In this document: positions 36,101 through 50,084 of the stretch, piece by piece
Layout of the letters: every line of letters starts with the position of its first letter
Numbering within the stretch: position 1 is the first letter of the stretch
Assembly: GCA_900239685.1 (NCBI GenBank)
Contig: OENT01000564.1
Coordinates: 1-64,000, forward strand
Direction: 5' to 3'
From: Rotaria macrura
Lineage: Eukaryota; Rotifera; Eurotatoria; Philodinida; Philodinidae
DNA length: 64,000 nucleotides
Translations under genes and position numbers: made by a program
The notes under the pieces: model-generated
Databases searched by the model: none
What the model was told of the DNA's origin: nothing
The model's input: only the letters and a program-made list of their open reading frames with translations

Positions 36101-36759
36101 TCCAATTGATTACGCAACAAGTTGAAAGTATTCTGTGCTCCAGCTAGAGAAATAAGAAAAATTTTCCAATGAACAAAAGTTATGAAAATTCTATCACGTT
36201 TACCATCGTCAGGGATGCGAGTATTTTTAATCCATGTGCCACAAACAAAGTTGAAAAAGTCTTCACATGGCTCGATACTTTCATCGATACTTTCAATCAA
36301 ATAGTCAGCTATGAAGAATGTAGTCAAGTTGATTTTTCAATTTGTCTTGCAAGAACAATAGCACATACCTGCTTTGACACAATAAGGAGTTAAACAAAGA
36401 TCTAGAATAAACAAAAGTATACTATAGATGAGATCTGAATCAGTAACGATGATAATACGAATACCTGATGTCGTCGGTTTAACATCATTTGAACTTTTTT
36501 TAATTTTTTCTACAGCAAAGAAACCAGCGAGGACGATAGACGCTATGACAAAGATGCCAAGAAGTGCTCCTAATAGTCTAGGGGTGCTGAAACAGTGTGA
36601 TGTAGATGCCGACGATTGCTGACTGAAATGATATCATACACATAACTATTTCTACAATCTCAATATGAATTAGTCTGATAGTAGATTAGATTTATGCTTA
36701 AATAAAAATAATACATGCCTTATTATTTGGATTGTCCCCTTACTGAATCGACTAGCCAT
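33156..36759 (-). CDS. Neprilysin-like M13 zinc metallopeptidase, type II membrane ectoenzyme
   Basis: Eighteen phase-consistent exons (first 36759-36715, 36618-36465, 36401-36369; catalytic 34141-34125, 33883-33702, 33635-33570; last 33255-33156) give 751 aa, close to human neprilysin. A membrane anchor ([20 protein letters not shown], about 31-50) follows a short cytoplasmic tail. CLTPYCVKA and [14 protein letters not shown] mark the M13 N-lobe. The substrate-binding stretch [11 protein letters not shown] precedes [11 protein letters not shown]. Zinc ligands are HEITH (584-588) and GEDIAD (Glu646, Asp650). VHSLGQFR supplies the active-site His and Arg, and the protein ends in the family signature CIVW. 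All catalytic residues are present, so it should cleave peptides on the hydrophobic side outside the cell. A 17-nt micro-exon (34141-34125) encodes LNYG just before the zinc motif. Exon 1 is the least certain: the donor GTATTA and acceptor TCAG were chosen by frame. Confidence 0.93.
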
Positions 36760-39700
36760 GCCGGTTGAATAGGATGCGCTTACTTCAGTTAGATTATTTT
36801 ACAATGTTTGAAAGAATAATATAATACGAGAATTCAAAACAATGATAAGATAACACCCTTCTATACTTTTTCTTTGACAAAACACTGAGAATTGACGAAG
36901 AATGAAAGTGAAGGGCTAGGCCATTTATCAACGATGGTAAAGTAAAGTGACACAAGGAGAGCAGCAGAATAAAAAATAACTTGGGGAAAACATTATCTAT
37001 TAAAAGTATTTTGAATTATCATACATTTCACTAATGAAAAATGATGATAAATGAATCAAAGTTTTTCACCTTAAATTTTCTCATCAGGTATCATATATTC
37101 TTATAAAATACTAGAGAAATAATCAAATCATTCAATAGGTAAACAACACTTTCGTTCTGCTTGAGTTATCTTTCATCATTTTATATTGAGAAACGTTATC
37201 ATTAAAGAAGATCATTTTATTTTATTCACTTTTTGCACAAAAACCACTTCAATTCACACACATATTTCTAAACATAAGTTCTACTTGATCGTGCAACAGT
37301 GAAGACGATAACACCATCATGAACTTACGATTTGAATACTGATTGTAGTAAAATTTTTCTGTTTGTCAGAGTTGAATAGACTTTGATGATATTTTCTCAA
37401 CTGCAAGATCAGATTGTTTTATGTTGCAGTCATTATTTAGCTTCGAATACTTTACTTATCTCACAAATTGTTATCACATAGGCGGTTTCTACAGGCGAGT
37501 ATGAGTAGTAGATTTTTATCGAATGCGAAACTAATTTCCTATGAAGAAAAATACATCGGAAGATCAACAGCATGTGTTCACTTTTATTTTATCTCTTATG
37601 AGCATTTAAATGACATAATCTAAAGTGATTACACTTGAAGAAAATGGTTATAAGCAAAAGTCATGAGAATACAACGAGAAAAAACATTTTTGAATTTTTC
37701 TCACATTCTCATACGATAGAACACGTAGGATGAAAAGCTATCTCATGTGCCGCATGAAAAAGATTTGCTCTTCGACGAAAATATGTGTTAATGATAAAAG
37801 TAGCATATTTATATTTTTCATTGTAATTTTCAATTGTTGAAAACGATATGTTAGTTTTTTATTGCAGCACACAACTTACATAGTAACGATTGATCGTCAA
37901 ATGTTTTTTACTCTTCTATGAGCCCTTATTACCCATACTATTCATTTCGAATATGTCACGTTTCTTATATTGAAAAGTAAGTATTCAGAGTTTATCCAAT
38001 TACCAATCTATAGATGATCTTGACTTACGCGTGTGATTCCAATAGTTGGACTATATAAGAAATGCTTGAAGTGATAAGACGATGTATGCATGGTTTTAAG
38101 GATGCGTGTTTAAATGCAAATAAAATTATGATTGAACGTATTGATATGAATCTTCTATTCAATTACACCAAGATTTATTTTTATGCTTATACTGACGTAT
38201 TTCTAGAAACTCTTACATTTCCGTATCGTTTTTCATCAAAAATCATTATTTTCTTTTCATAGCTTCTCATATCAACGCTTTTATTTGTAATATACTTGGC
38301 TAGAACTATATATTAGTTATAATCTCATAAAATCCAGAACCTATAAGTTAACACTATATCGATACGATCGATAGACATCATCGATCAGGTATTGAATAAA
38401 CATTTTTGCAGGCATCATGCCATCATTGATGATATTGAAGTAAAACTTATTCATAACCGTCATTTTTTATACATCTAAATTTCCATTTATTGACCTGTAA
38501 AATATGAGTTGAATAGCCCATTGATAATTTTACAGACTTCTTTTATATTTTACTTGATCGCAGCTTCCATCGCATTGAATTCCTCTACAATTCAGGCATA
38601 GTTTGTTCCATTGGAACGGCTTAAAATGAGAAATTAGTAACCAGCCAGTAGAGGATTGAACGAAGAATCTTCTAAAAACCTATGTGAGACAACCATCATG
38701 AGTGTCTGAGATTGATACCTTGACATTCTTTTGTTTTTTGGAATATTCAATGGAACTACTGTTCTGTAGACAACATGAATTCAACAGGATGATGCTGTTC
38801 GTTCGATAGATTCATTTCAATAGACATGACGAGTTAAAGTTTCTTATTCTGAAATTTTTCAACTCGCTATCATCATTTCATATCGCCCGAGTGGCCATAT
38901 CTTATTTTCGTATCGAAATTTGAGAAAAGAAAATAACTATCGATATACATGAATAAAGTCATCAAAAAATTTATGATATATTTCACGGTTGTACTTTCTC
39001 TTTCTCAATTTATACGACCTAAATAACACTTTCGTTACGAAGGGTAAGCACAAGTACAAGTAGAACACAAAAACAGAAACTGTGAATAACTTATGCTAAA
39101 TGCGCATAACTATCTTATATCACAGTTTATTGATCACAACACATGTATGAATCAAGGTGTCAAAATGACAATAACTCTTCGATCGAGAATATTCTTCGTT
39201 CGCGTTGAAGATATTTTGTTTCCGAGGACTTCCTTTGGGCGTGAGCGCTTAACCATCAGAGCAAACAGCCATGTATAAATGTATTGAAACATCTTGCACA
39301 CTCTCTATCATTTCAAGATTGCATATTCTTCTTCGCCAATACTTATTACGTGGTGAAAATACATTTTCGTTATTTTGTTTTTGCTCTCGTTCTTATTGTG
39401 GATGCTTCTATTCAGATAATTGCTAAATTAAGAAGCGCTAATTAACATGGTAGATTCAAACTAAGAACGACGACAGCATTGCGAACATTGAAAATATTTT
39501 TCGTAATTTCTCCACTCATGGATGTCATTCATTAAAAAGAAATACATCATTCGAATTATCACTTTGACATGTTTACTACATAGTTCTTCCGTGTAACAAG
39601 CTCTGATCGAATCTCATCAGTTAACATGGCTTAATATTGGTTGATTCAAGATATTTCTCGATAGAAAAATTCCGACGAGTTCGAATGTTAACTGCTTTGA

Positions 39701-41206
39701 AGAAATTAAATTGTTGAATTGCTCAGAAATTATTGACGAGAAGTTCTATAATGAGAATTTTAGAACAGAATGGGTATCAATAAAATGTTGCAATTAAATA
39801 CAAGGTACATACAGCTATCTTCTCAAATTACCATTATATATTCGGTAGATGAGTTGAAAAAAGCATGATATATATTTTATATGAATGAACAGACAAGCAA
39901 ATGCTAATTTTTACGAAGAAAAATGGAAATATGATAGTTTGAAAAACTTTGTGTACGTAAACTGAAGAGATTCATGCGAGAATTTGATATCTGTAGTCTA
40001 GGATACGCTTTACTATCAACGGAAAACAATTGAAATGTTTTCGTCATCTCGTGTGAATACACTGTACATAGAAATGTGTTTGAAAGATAAAATCACAGTT
40101 GCAGCATTTCAGAATACATATAGTCGAAAGTTCGAGACCTTACATGAATTTTTTTAATGTAGGAAAGAGAAAGATAATGACAGTTCAAATTTTATTCAAT
40201 CTATTCTTTGATAATTCTTCTTATTAAAATATTATGATTACTATACACGATTATCAATATCATATAGTTACATAAATGAGATCGAATTCATATCAAGCTT
40301 CTAATACACGCAGTCTTAGATCAATATTACTTTCATAGAAAGTTTGAGTCAAGTACGAATTTTAAATTACACTGCATCAAGAAAAGATGGCGATGTCATC
40401 TTAAGATGAATTATGTTAATCACCGATGATAAAAGCGTTGTTTTTCGTAGGCGATTTTGACCATGCATGGCGTAGTTCCATTCGTTATTCCAACCACTTG
40501 CTTAGCTTACTGATAGAAGAGAAGCAAAACTTCTAGGAAATGTATTTAACCACTGAGAATGCTCGATCTGTATTTTTCGATGAAGTTCTACTTTAACATC
40601 GTAGTGTCGTCAGCCATCGCTATGAGACATAAATAAAGCAGTTGAATATTTGAACAGTCGTGTCTACAGAGAACGAAAGAGAATTTTGGTGAACATCTCA
40701 CTCAATTACTCTGGTTATGATAAACTTAGAAGTTTTTCTTTTCTCATCAGGCTCAATCTGTTCCGATCACTTGAAGTTATAGTAAGAATAGTAGTCTTAC
40801 TGTATCAGAGAAACAATCTTACACACTTTGGATGTTAGCTACATGTTATTAATCATTTTTATAACTTGCGCATGATGCATTTGAGCTAAGATAAAACATT
40901 CATCATTTATTCTGTATTTGCTATGTTTACTATATAAAACTAAGTTTACGCTTCCTAATACTCATATACACTCTACCATATTATAACAATATCAACTTTT
41001 ATTTCGTCAAAAAATTATGTTTATTCAAGATATCCATTGATATATTCAATGAAACGTACTTATTATTTAATTCAATTTTTTCTTGTACTTCACATATTAC
41101 CATTGCCTTGCTAAAATGCGTTCTCAGCAATATGTTCTATTCATTATTAAGATAGTTCATATTTACATTCTAGATTTGAATGTGTTGAAACTTTTATATC
41201 CTACAG
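36760..41206. other. Intergenic between neprilysin and the JEN-like transporter
   Basis: About 4.4 kb of AT-rich sequence with no recognised gene, RNA or mobile element. It should contain the promoters of two divergently transcribed genes (neprilysin leftward, JEN rightward). A TACAG acceptor at 41202-41206 just before the JEN ATG implies an upstream leader exon somewhere in this interval. Confidence 0.4.
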
Positions 41207-41215
41207 ATAAAAATT

Positions 41216-42725
41216 ATGAACATCGGCAAGTACTTGATCACTCGGTTTACTTCACTGGTACCACCTTTAGTTGTACCTGAAAATCCCATCAAACTTTTCG
41301 CCTTGCTTAATCGCCGTCAAACGGCATTTTTTCTCGTCGCTCTTTCTGCATGGACGATGGATGCTCTCGATTTCTTCTCAGTTACATTGAATGTCATCGA
41401 AATTGCTAAAACATACAATAGAAAAGTGTCGGAAATAACATGGGGTATCACAGTTACCTTAATGCTTCGCTCTGTTGGCGCTATTATATTTGGCATTGCA
41501 GGAGATCGATTTGGTCGTAAATGGCCATTTATTCTCAACATTATTTTCTATGCAACAGTCGAAATTATCACAGGTTTCTGCGTAACATTTCAACAGTTCA
41601 TTGCTGTTCGTGCACTTTTCGGTATCGCTATGGGTGGCATCTATGGTAATTGTGCAGCAACAGCTCTAGAAGATGCTCCAGTTGCCACACGGGGCCTCTT
41701 GTCAGGTCTACTTCAACAAGGATATGCACTTGGCTATCTCCTTGCTGCAGCCCTCAATTTAGCAATCACGAAGAATCAACCGTATGGTTGGCGAGCCCTA
41801 TTCTGGCTAGCAGGTTTCCTTCCATTATTAGTTGCGGTTTGGCGTGCTTTCTTACCTGAAACTGAAACATTTCTTCGCATGAAACAAGCTCGCGAAGCTG
41901 ACCGGCTAGCAAGTAATTTCATTGGACTTGAATGAACTTTTTCTTAGAATTATTTAAACTTTAGATGGAACTGGCCGTCAAGAGTCTGTCGTTCAAGGAT
42001 TTATTAGATCGATCCGGCCGACACTTGCCAATTATTGGGCAACACTCATCTATCTTGTGTTCATGATGGCTGGATTTAATTTCTTAGCTCATGGTTCACA
42101 AGATTTGTATCCAACATTTCTTTCTTCTCAGCTTCATTTTTCACCAGGCTATGTTACTGCAACAACAATGATCGCAAGTTGTGGAGCTCTCGTCGGTGGA
42201 TCAATAATTGGATACTTCTCGAGTTTCTTCGGTCGTCGTTTATCTATTATTGTCGTACTTGTGTTCGGTGCTGCTCTCATTCCAGCTTATCTCCTTCCGC
42301 GAGATAGAACCATAATGATAGGTGCATTCTTCGAACAAATGTGCGTTCAAGGTGCTTGGGGTGTTGTACCGATACATCTTATGGAACTGACGCCAGTAAA
42401 ATTTCGTTCTTTTACCGTTGGTACATCCTATCAGTTAGGTAATCTGATTTCTTCAGCTTCGGCAACTATTGAGGCTACTGCTGGACAATATTTTCCATTG
42501 AAAACATCGATTAAATCGAATTATCAACATCAGTATGATTATGGAAAAGTGATGGCTATTTTCTTAGGCTTTACATATGCATTTTTGTTTATCATCATTT
42601 TACTCGGACCTGAAAAAAGAAATGTACTTGAAGATGAGAAAAATGATGTTAAAAACAAAGAAGAAGTTCATGAGACACAGTTTAAATTACTATCATCACC
42701 AGAATCAATGAAAGTAACAAGCTGA
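41216..42725 (+). CDS. JEN1: JEN-type monocarboxylate/H+ symporter (major facilitator superfamily)
   Basis: Two exons, 41216-41912 and 41965-42725, with a 52-nt intron in phase 1; 485 aa. About 12 membrane segments. MFS motif A, GDRFGRK, lies between segments 2 and 3. The JEN signature N-x-x-[ST]-H-x-[ST]-Q-D-x-x-x-T appears as NFLAHGSQDLYPT, with Ala at the third variable site. Other JEN-like blocks are ITRFTSL at the N-terminus, DALDFFSV in segment 1, GIAMGGIYG and ALEDAPV around segment 4, and TSYQLGNL followed by ASATIEA late in the protein. Fungal JEN proteins import lactate, pyruvate or dicarboxylates with protons at the plasma membrane. The family is best known from fungi, so horizontal acquisition followed by intron gain is a reasonable inference. 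The frame has no stop or missing segment, so it looks functional. Substrate is inferred. Confidence 0.88.
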
Positions 42726-45700
42726 AGACATGGAATTCGATCGAAGTAACAATGAAACGTACTTGTACTGACTATTATTTCTTCATTTAAATTACTAATC
42801 TTTAACATAATTTTCATAAGTAGACTTTTCCAATCTTAGTGCAGTAGTTTATTGCTAGAGAGTATAATTGTGCACATAGGTTTAAAATAAAAATACAAAC
42901 CTATAAACTATATGTCATCGGTTTAAGTTTAAGAAAGAGATATTCTTATGAAGTGTTCTAATCTTTCCACAGTAATGCAATTAAGTAAAAACGATCATCT
43001 GCATCGTCTTTGAGAGCTAAATTATCGATTCGAACAAATTACGTAAAAATAATAAAGAATGAACAAATGATTAGCTAGTTAATGTATTACCATATGTGAT
43101 ATATGAGTTTGTTTTTTCTTTCTAAATCAGTCTGTAAATGCAGCTTAAGCACATGAACATGAAATCAGAACCTGTAAAGAAAAATGTTCCATACCAGTGA
43201 ATATCAAATTGATCGAATAATCACAACTATCAATCGCCTGTTTTATTTTTGTCGATAGATAATTGAATAACAGAATTCACAATTTGCACGACCAACACAT
43301 CGGAAAATATTTTAAACTATCATTATGTGATGTCGTGATTACGATTGTCAATATGCTCCATTCAGTTTAATTAAGCCTGAAATTAATAAGTATGCAATAT
43401 TGATCAAACGATGATGACGTAAAGTATTTTTTTATCTCTGATACAACAACACAACTGCTTTTCATTTTATTGAATTGATCAAATATTTTTACTGGAAAAT
43501 GAATGAAAAAAGAAGAAAATGACTCTATTTTGAAGTTGACACACTTTTTCGTGTAAATTTCTTTTAAATAGACAAGTGTTTCGATGTTATAGATATCGCA
43601 AAATCAATTTAGTGTTATTTATTCTAAGCGAAGCAAATCGCTTTACTTGTCGGGTGGCATCTGAAAACTTTCGAATAGGATTCATATCGTATATTACTAC
43701 AATCTACATTAGAACTTCATGTTCTCATAAGTTATCAATAAAATTTGTTAGTTCATTATTGACCCAATGAGAGTACTCAATATATCGATATTAGAAAGAT
43801 CATTCACAGAGTCTATATATTTTATACTGATTAATGATTTAAGGTCTATATCAATTGTTTATAATCTATTGAATTTCTTATTACACATTTGTGAAAGTAG
43901 AAAGTTAATGTAAATCTCCAATCGTATCAGAAAGTGTGATCAGACAAGTATTCTGTAAAGCAAGCGATATTCAATATATTAATTTGCAAAATACTATGGA
44001 TAAAATAGTTATTTTCTTATTCTTAATAGTTGAATAAATTATATGATTCAGATGTATGAAAGTTTGAGCTTTATATGTAAAAGCATTTTAAAGATCGCCA
44101 ATAAAAACTCATTGGATGAAACACAATTGCCAACGACAATAAACTGAGCGAATTAGAGCCATTTGCATAGCTAGACACTCGAATATTGCAAACTACTTTT
44201 CAACAAGCTACAGTTATTGATGCTACTATCAAGAAAATTAATGCTATAAATTTTTCATCAATATTCTAAGTTTATTATGGATGGCATTCTTTTGTTTTTG
44301 TGGACACATGACAATACTTTGGAATTATAAAAAATGATCATACTTTGATTCAGTGCATCAGTTGTTTTGTCAACATATGATTATTTTAAGATAGATAAAC
44401 TATTTTTGTTAATCTTGCTGTTCACATAATTGTCGGAAGAAAATTAGTTTTCAAAAGAATATGATGAGTGAATATCATCATATTAAGTAGTTAAATAACA
44501 TTATTATTAAGTTAATAATAGTTGACACAATATTGCTTATAATGCGTACGGGGTTTACTTTCTGCTCTCTCAAGACTGCATTACATGACATGATGATGAA
44601 AAGTTCATGAGGTGTGATGCCTGCTTTCATTGATCGTGGTATTAGTTAATTAAACATACAAAGAAATCTATTGAAAAGACAAACTTGAGAAATTCAATTA
44701 GAATATGAGCAGATTAGGAAAGTTAATTAAGAAAATTTGAAATAGTTGATGAAACATAATGTGTCTATTTTTATTAACTGAATGAAGACAAATAAGTTCA
44801 TGTTTGATAGTTGCCAAAATTTAGATAGACAGCACTCTTCTCCCGCGAACAGACTTCGATTGAACTGATGTGAAGTGGTAGAAAAATATATTTAATAAAA
44901 AAATGACGCTTGATTGTAACTATTTTAAAACAAAATAACCTAATTTTTGCTGCCTCTCTTTTTCTCTTGTGTTAGATTGTGAAGAGACCTGATTATCTTC
45001 TCAAAAACGAATCATTTCATCGTACGTGTCCACTTCCTGCATTTTATAATAAAAATACACGGTAATGAACAAAACGTTAGGTGAACGTACTATCAGGATC
45101 GAGAAAATTACTATGATTCCATGCTCAAGTTAATGAAAGGGAGTGATCAGCATGTGCTGATTCTCAGCCAATTCTTTCCTTTCATTGAAAAAGTTTCACA
45201 GTTCTCAAATGGCTATTTTAAAATGAGCTCAAGCACTTGATAAGATTCTTCTATCGGAAAAAATAACCCTACATTATGAACTATTCAATATATCAGTATT
45301 ATTTAATCAGCTAGAAAAAATATTTTCAAAAATCAAGAAACTGTTCTATATTTCTTTAGATTCGTAATATAACGGGAAATTCTCTGCGATTACCGCAACA
45401 TTGTAGAAAGCAGGATTTTTTAAAGGATTATTTCTTCGTACATTGAGAATCTTTGTAATCGGTGTATCCATATATTTTACAAATAAATCATCATGAAATT
45501 AACGCAAGATCTCATTCCTTATAACTCAGTTTACTCTTGAAATCACATGCCAGAATTTCTCAGTTGTTCTATGAATGATGCAAGAAATTCAACTAGCTCG
45601 ACGAAATATTTCATTTTTGAGTGTACGATTTTCTAAAATAGGATGATTGAAGATCTAAATATATTTTCTACACAATCTAAATAAAGTTAATTTGTACTTT

Positions 45701-46164
45701 GTAGATTTGTAATCGGTTCATCTTCGCAAGTGGCATGCGGTTTTGCTTATGTGTTACTGCGTTTTTTTTCAAAATGTGACAAGAATTTTTGAAATACGGA
45801 GATTTCACAACAGTTTCTTTTTTTTTGTCAACTTTATCAACACGAGTGTTTATCTCTTTCTCTCAAAGAATTTTTAGATGCATAATTTACATCTCATACC
45901 TGAGTATTGGGCAAGAATTTGCTGCTTCAAACAATCGCTAATTCGAATTTTTTCCCCTTTCCTCTTTGACTCACGAAATGTTTTACGTTTCTATATGTGA
46001 AAAGCTAAATAAATATGGACCTTATTGCATTATCAGATGAATCATTTGGATAAAATCCTTAGTTTTACGATGTAAGTTTACCTATATATTGCAAACGTTT
46101 TCAAGAGAACGAATATAGTAGTCATATTATCATTTGCTTGTGAATTCATACTTGAATATCAAAT
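42726..46164. other. Intergenic between JEN and DNAJA1
   Basis: AT-rich with no recognised gene, RNA or repeat family. AATAAA-like signals follow the JEN stop (near 42888). Short frames such as 43576-43770 have no motif. Confidence 0.4.
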
Positions 46165-47912
46165 ATGGTTGTCGATAAAACTCTTTACGATCTTCTCGAA
46201 ATCAACGAAGATGCATCGCAAGAAGAAATTAATAAAGTAAAAACTCTGTGCTAGTTTCGATCGAATAGAATATTAAGAAAGCACATACTGAGAGTTTTCT
46301 CTTGTTTAACTGATAAAACATGCAGCTAATTTCATTTTGCTTTTGAACGAATCCTTTTCCCCCATTGAGATCGCCAAAGGCTATCGAATGTTTACGAAAC
46401 AAAAGTAACGATTCGATTTTTCTTTATTTAAATTATTTTTGTTTCTAGGCATTGCGAAAAAAGTCGCGAGAGCATCATCCAGATCGTGGTGGCAGTCATG
46501 AAATGGTATGTTTTTCGTGTATGAGCGCAAAACGAATAATTATGTTTCGTTAATAATTTAGATGCAAAAAATTAATGTTGCAAGACAATTCTTGAGTGAT
46601 CCAGAAAAAAGAAAACTATATGATACTTACGGACCAAGAGTAATAGAATCAGGCCTGTCTGGCGACATGCCAGGTCAATTTCCTGGGTTTCCTGCAGCCT
46701 GTAAGTCATTCCATCTCACGACAATACTCAATGGATATCTTTACTGTTTTTTTTAGTTGCTCGTTTCTTTGATTTCTTTCCCTCAGATACAAGAGATCCA
46801 AGATCAAGACCACCGCCGTGCGGCGCGGATATTAAAAGATCTCTAAAGTATATAGAAACAGCTCGTTTCTCTAGCATATCTTAGTTACGTTTCTTTTATG
46901 TTTAGAGTTACGTTAGAAGAATTATATTCTGGTAGTACGAAAAAAGTCTCAATCGATCGTGATGTAGTTTGCACAGACTGTAATGGGTATGAATGCATAT
47001 TTCATTGATTTTCTTATGAAATCTATTTGCTTCAACTTTTTTAATAGTACTGGTTGCCACGATGGGATTAGTCGTGATTGCACAAAATGTAACGGAAGTG
47101 GTATTGAATTAGTTGTGTTTCAGATGGGTCCGATAATTCAGCAAACACGGGGTCCATGTTCATCATGCAATGGTAGCGGTTCGAGTATCACTTCTGAAAA
47201 TCGTTGCACACATTGTCGTGGTGAAAAGATTACTCAACAAACAAGGTCAATTGATGTAGATATCGCACCTGGAAGTTATAACGGAGAGACGATTAAGTTT
47301 AGTGAGCAAGGAAACCAAATAGTAAATATAAGAATCCATAGTATTTCTAAAATTATCTTTTCTTGTCTCTAACTAGCCACATGGAAAGAGTGGCACGGCA
47401 TACATTACTCTTCACCAAGAACCACATTCTGTTTATGAACGAATGCGTGATGATCTGATAATGAAATTAACGATAAATCTTTCAGAATCATTATGTGGAT
47501 TTCAGCGGGTAGTAACACTACTCGACGGGCACAATATTCTGATTAAGCATCCGCCAGGGACACACATTCTACCCAACAGTTATCACTGCATCAAAGGTCA
47601 GGGTATGCCAAATAGACAGACACACTCACATGGTGATCTAATCATTCTTTTCGATGTGGAATTTCCTCCAAAGAACTTTATCAGAGATGAAAATCATCTC
47701 AAAGTAAGTCATTTTTCTGATTATTTTAGTCCAACTAATGTTAAACTCTATTGTTTCAGCAACTGGAAGCCGTTCTACCACCAAAACCAAAGATTAAATT
47801 GAACACTAAAGAGCACTACGAAGAAGCTGATATGGTAGAATGTGAATCACCGGGAAAAGATGGTGATGATGATAATGGTTGTCCTCAAGGCGCTCAATGT
47901 CAAACGCAATAA
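46165..47912 (+). CDS. DNAJA1: DnaJ homolog subfamily A (type I Hsp40 co-chaperone), farnesylation motif present
   Basis: Eight exons: 46165-46236, 46449-46505, 46562-46700, 46757-46847, 46906-46986, 47048-47321, 47377-47703, 47760-47912. They join in phase to 397 aa, the same length as human DNAJA1. The J domain (about 6-65) contains HPD at 34-36 and ends KRKLYDTYG. A short Gly/Phe/Pro-rich linker follows. The zinc domain (about 142-210) has four CxxC motifs: CTDCNGTG, CTKCNGSG, CSSCNGSG, CTHCRGEK. The C-terminal substrate-binding domain includes LSESLCGFQRVVTLLDG and HPPGT. The protein ends CQTQ, a CaaX box as in DNAJA1, so it is probably prenylated and membrane-linked. It stimulates Hsp70 ATPase in cytosolic folding. 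Introns are 55-212 nt. Confidence 0.95.
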
Positions 47913-50084
47913 AAATTTACGTATCCCTATAGATATCAAACACATGAATAAATATCACCCTTAACGTGTCTTTCATACGTAACAAATGCTTGTAATGTTT
48001 TTGTCCTTTCCAAAATAAAAATTAGATAACACCTGGACGATATATTCTGAAAGTTTTTCTATCTTTGTTTATAATCTAATTCTTGTACGACAGTAGATTT
48101 CATTTTAAACGATTAGGTTTCGGTTACGAGTAACAATAGTCATTTAAAACAGTGGAACTACGTTGCTCTAATCTATAGAGAAATAAAACCCAAGAAAAAG
48201 TGTATCTCACGCAAGAAAAGGAAACGATTATATTTCTCTTCGAACTTCAGTTTACGTTCTTTGGATAGTGTCCGATCGAGTTCTCAATTATTGATTAAAT
48301 AACCATTTCGGTTTATGAAGTTCATATAAATCTAGAAGCAGTCTTTTTCCTCATCCATGGCTGTTTCTATTTTCAACGATTCGTAACTTTCTGTATGCCA
48401 CGTTATTTTTACTTTCTTCCGTTTTTTAAAGCTTGAACAGTTTTCTCGGATAGATGAAACTTTGTACAGCTTTGCACAACAATGAGAAAACGTCGAACTA
48501 TAATATTTCTTCCTGTTTTCAATAAAACAAGTTGGCTATGATTGGGAAAGGTTTACAATTTTTGGCCAATATTGCTTCACTAAAATCCCATGAGTTATGC
48601 AATGAATCACCATCGAACCACTTCATGAAAAGACGAGATCCGACATATGCATCAATGCAGCATTATTTGACTATTGATATTGTTCATTCTATCTCATCTG
48701 CACATAAATATGAGTATAGTTGCGTAGATGACTTGATTTTCACATGCTCTCATATTTTGTGTCGAACGTTAAATAAATTCTAAACATTCGATGGAAATTT
48801 GATATACGAGAAACAGTATTTTTCATCAGATTCATACAATGGATCAGGTTACAGATATTTTAGAATAAACTGTAGCGACAGAAGCAGAACATACTTTTAT
48901 ATCATATTCAGAAAAATAGGACGTCTACTAAATGCTGTGTCATATTCTGCACGTTCAACGATGTAAAGCATTCTCGTTTTGATAAGTTTTCCCTCTTCAG
49001 CCGTATAATGAGAAAATTTTGACATATCAATTGATCATTCAAAGGTTAATTCAATGATAAGCAATATGTTTCCAAATTGTTCTACTTTTTCTCTGCTTAT
49101 GAGTATGATGTGAATGCTGGCAATGATGGATTCAGATTATCACCAATACTTCCCTTTCACTGACGTTTTATAGAACAACGATAACTTTCAATCATTTCAT
49201 CGATTAGATGAGCACCTCGATAGATGATTTTTGGTTCACCACACTTCGACCGCACAACATATTTCTCTAAAAGTATTGCAAAAGGTTGAAATATTTTTAA
49301 TTTGCTTAGCCAAATACTGATTTTGGTTCATCATCTGTTACAAGCGTCATCGTCTTATTGACAGTATGATAGAGAAAACTTTTCAGCGTGTATAAATGTG
49401 CACAGTAACGACGCACTTCTTTCGAATTCCCTCGTTGAACTTTCATTAGTTGTTCAGCCATTCATTAAGCTTTTCCATTATCCCCCGTTTAGTTATATTC
49501 AAATATCATATCAAGATCGAGAGGAGAAAAGCAAGATTATTCTTTAGCATGAACGTCGTTGATGATTATAATACTCTAGTTTGCCTTCTACAATTAGATC
49601 CTGAGCGAGAGTGTAGGTGCCAGTGCGTAACTATACATGGGAATACTTGTCAATACATGGGTGTTTGATTTGTTGAGAGTCATTCTCTGAGGTACTTCAC
49701 GTTTATTGTACATACATCCTGTATTCAAACAGGATACAAAATGTATTTGTATGTGTACAGTCTTCTGATAAGTTGAGACAAAAACTGTTCTTCTTACAAT
49801 TGCTAAATTAAGAATAAATTTTTGACGATAAACTTTCCCAGAGTATGATTTGATTTCTGGAAATATATGTTTAGAGTAAGGTAGATTAAATATAGACGTA
49901 CTCATTCCAATATTTGAACTTTGGAAAATAAAACTTTCAGTCATGTCCTCCTTGTTGCCCATCGTGGGAAGGATACGATCATCTAATATCTTTCATAGGC
50001 TTGAAATCGTCTGTACGAGTTAACGTTCATTTCGTTTTTCTACATCTCGAAGGTCTTCTGAGCTACGGCGTCCGATTTTATGCA
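47913..50084. other. Intergenic, no gene recognised
   Basis: AT-rich sequence downstream of DNAJA1. The AATAAA at 47948 is a plausible poly(A) signal. Short frames (48532-48783, 49450-49668, 49594-49962) carry no motif and are treated as chance. Confidence 0.4.
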
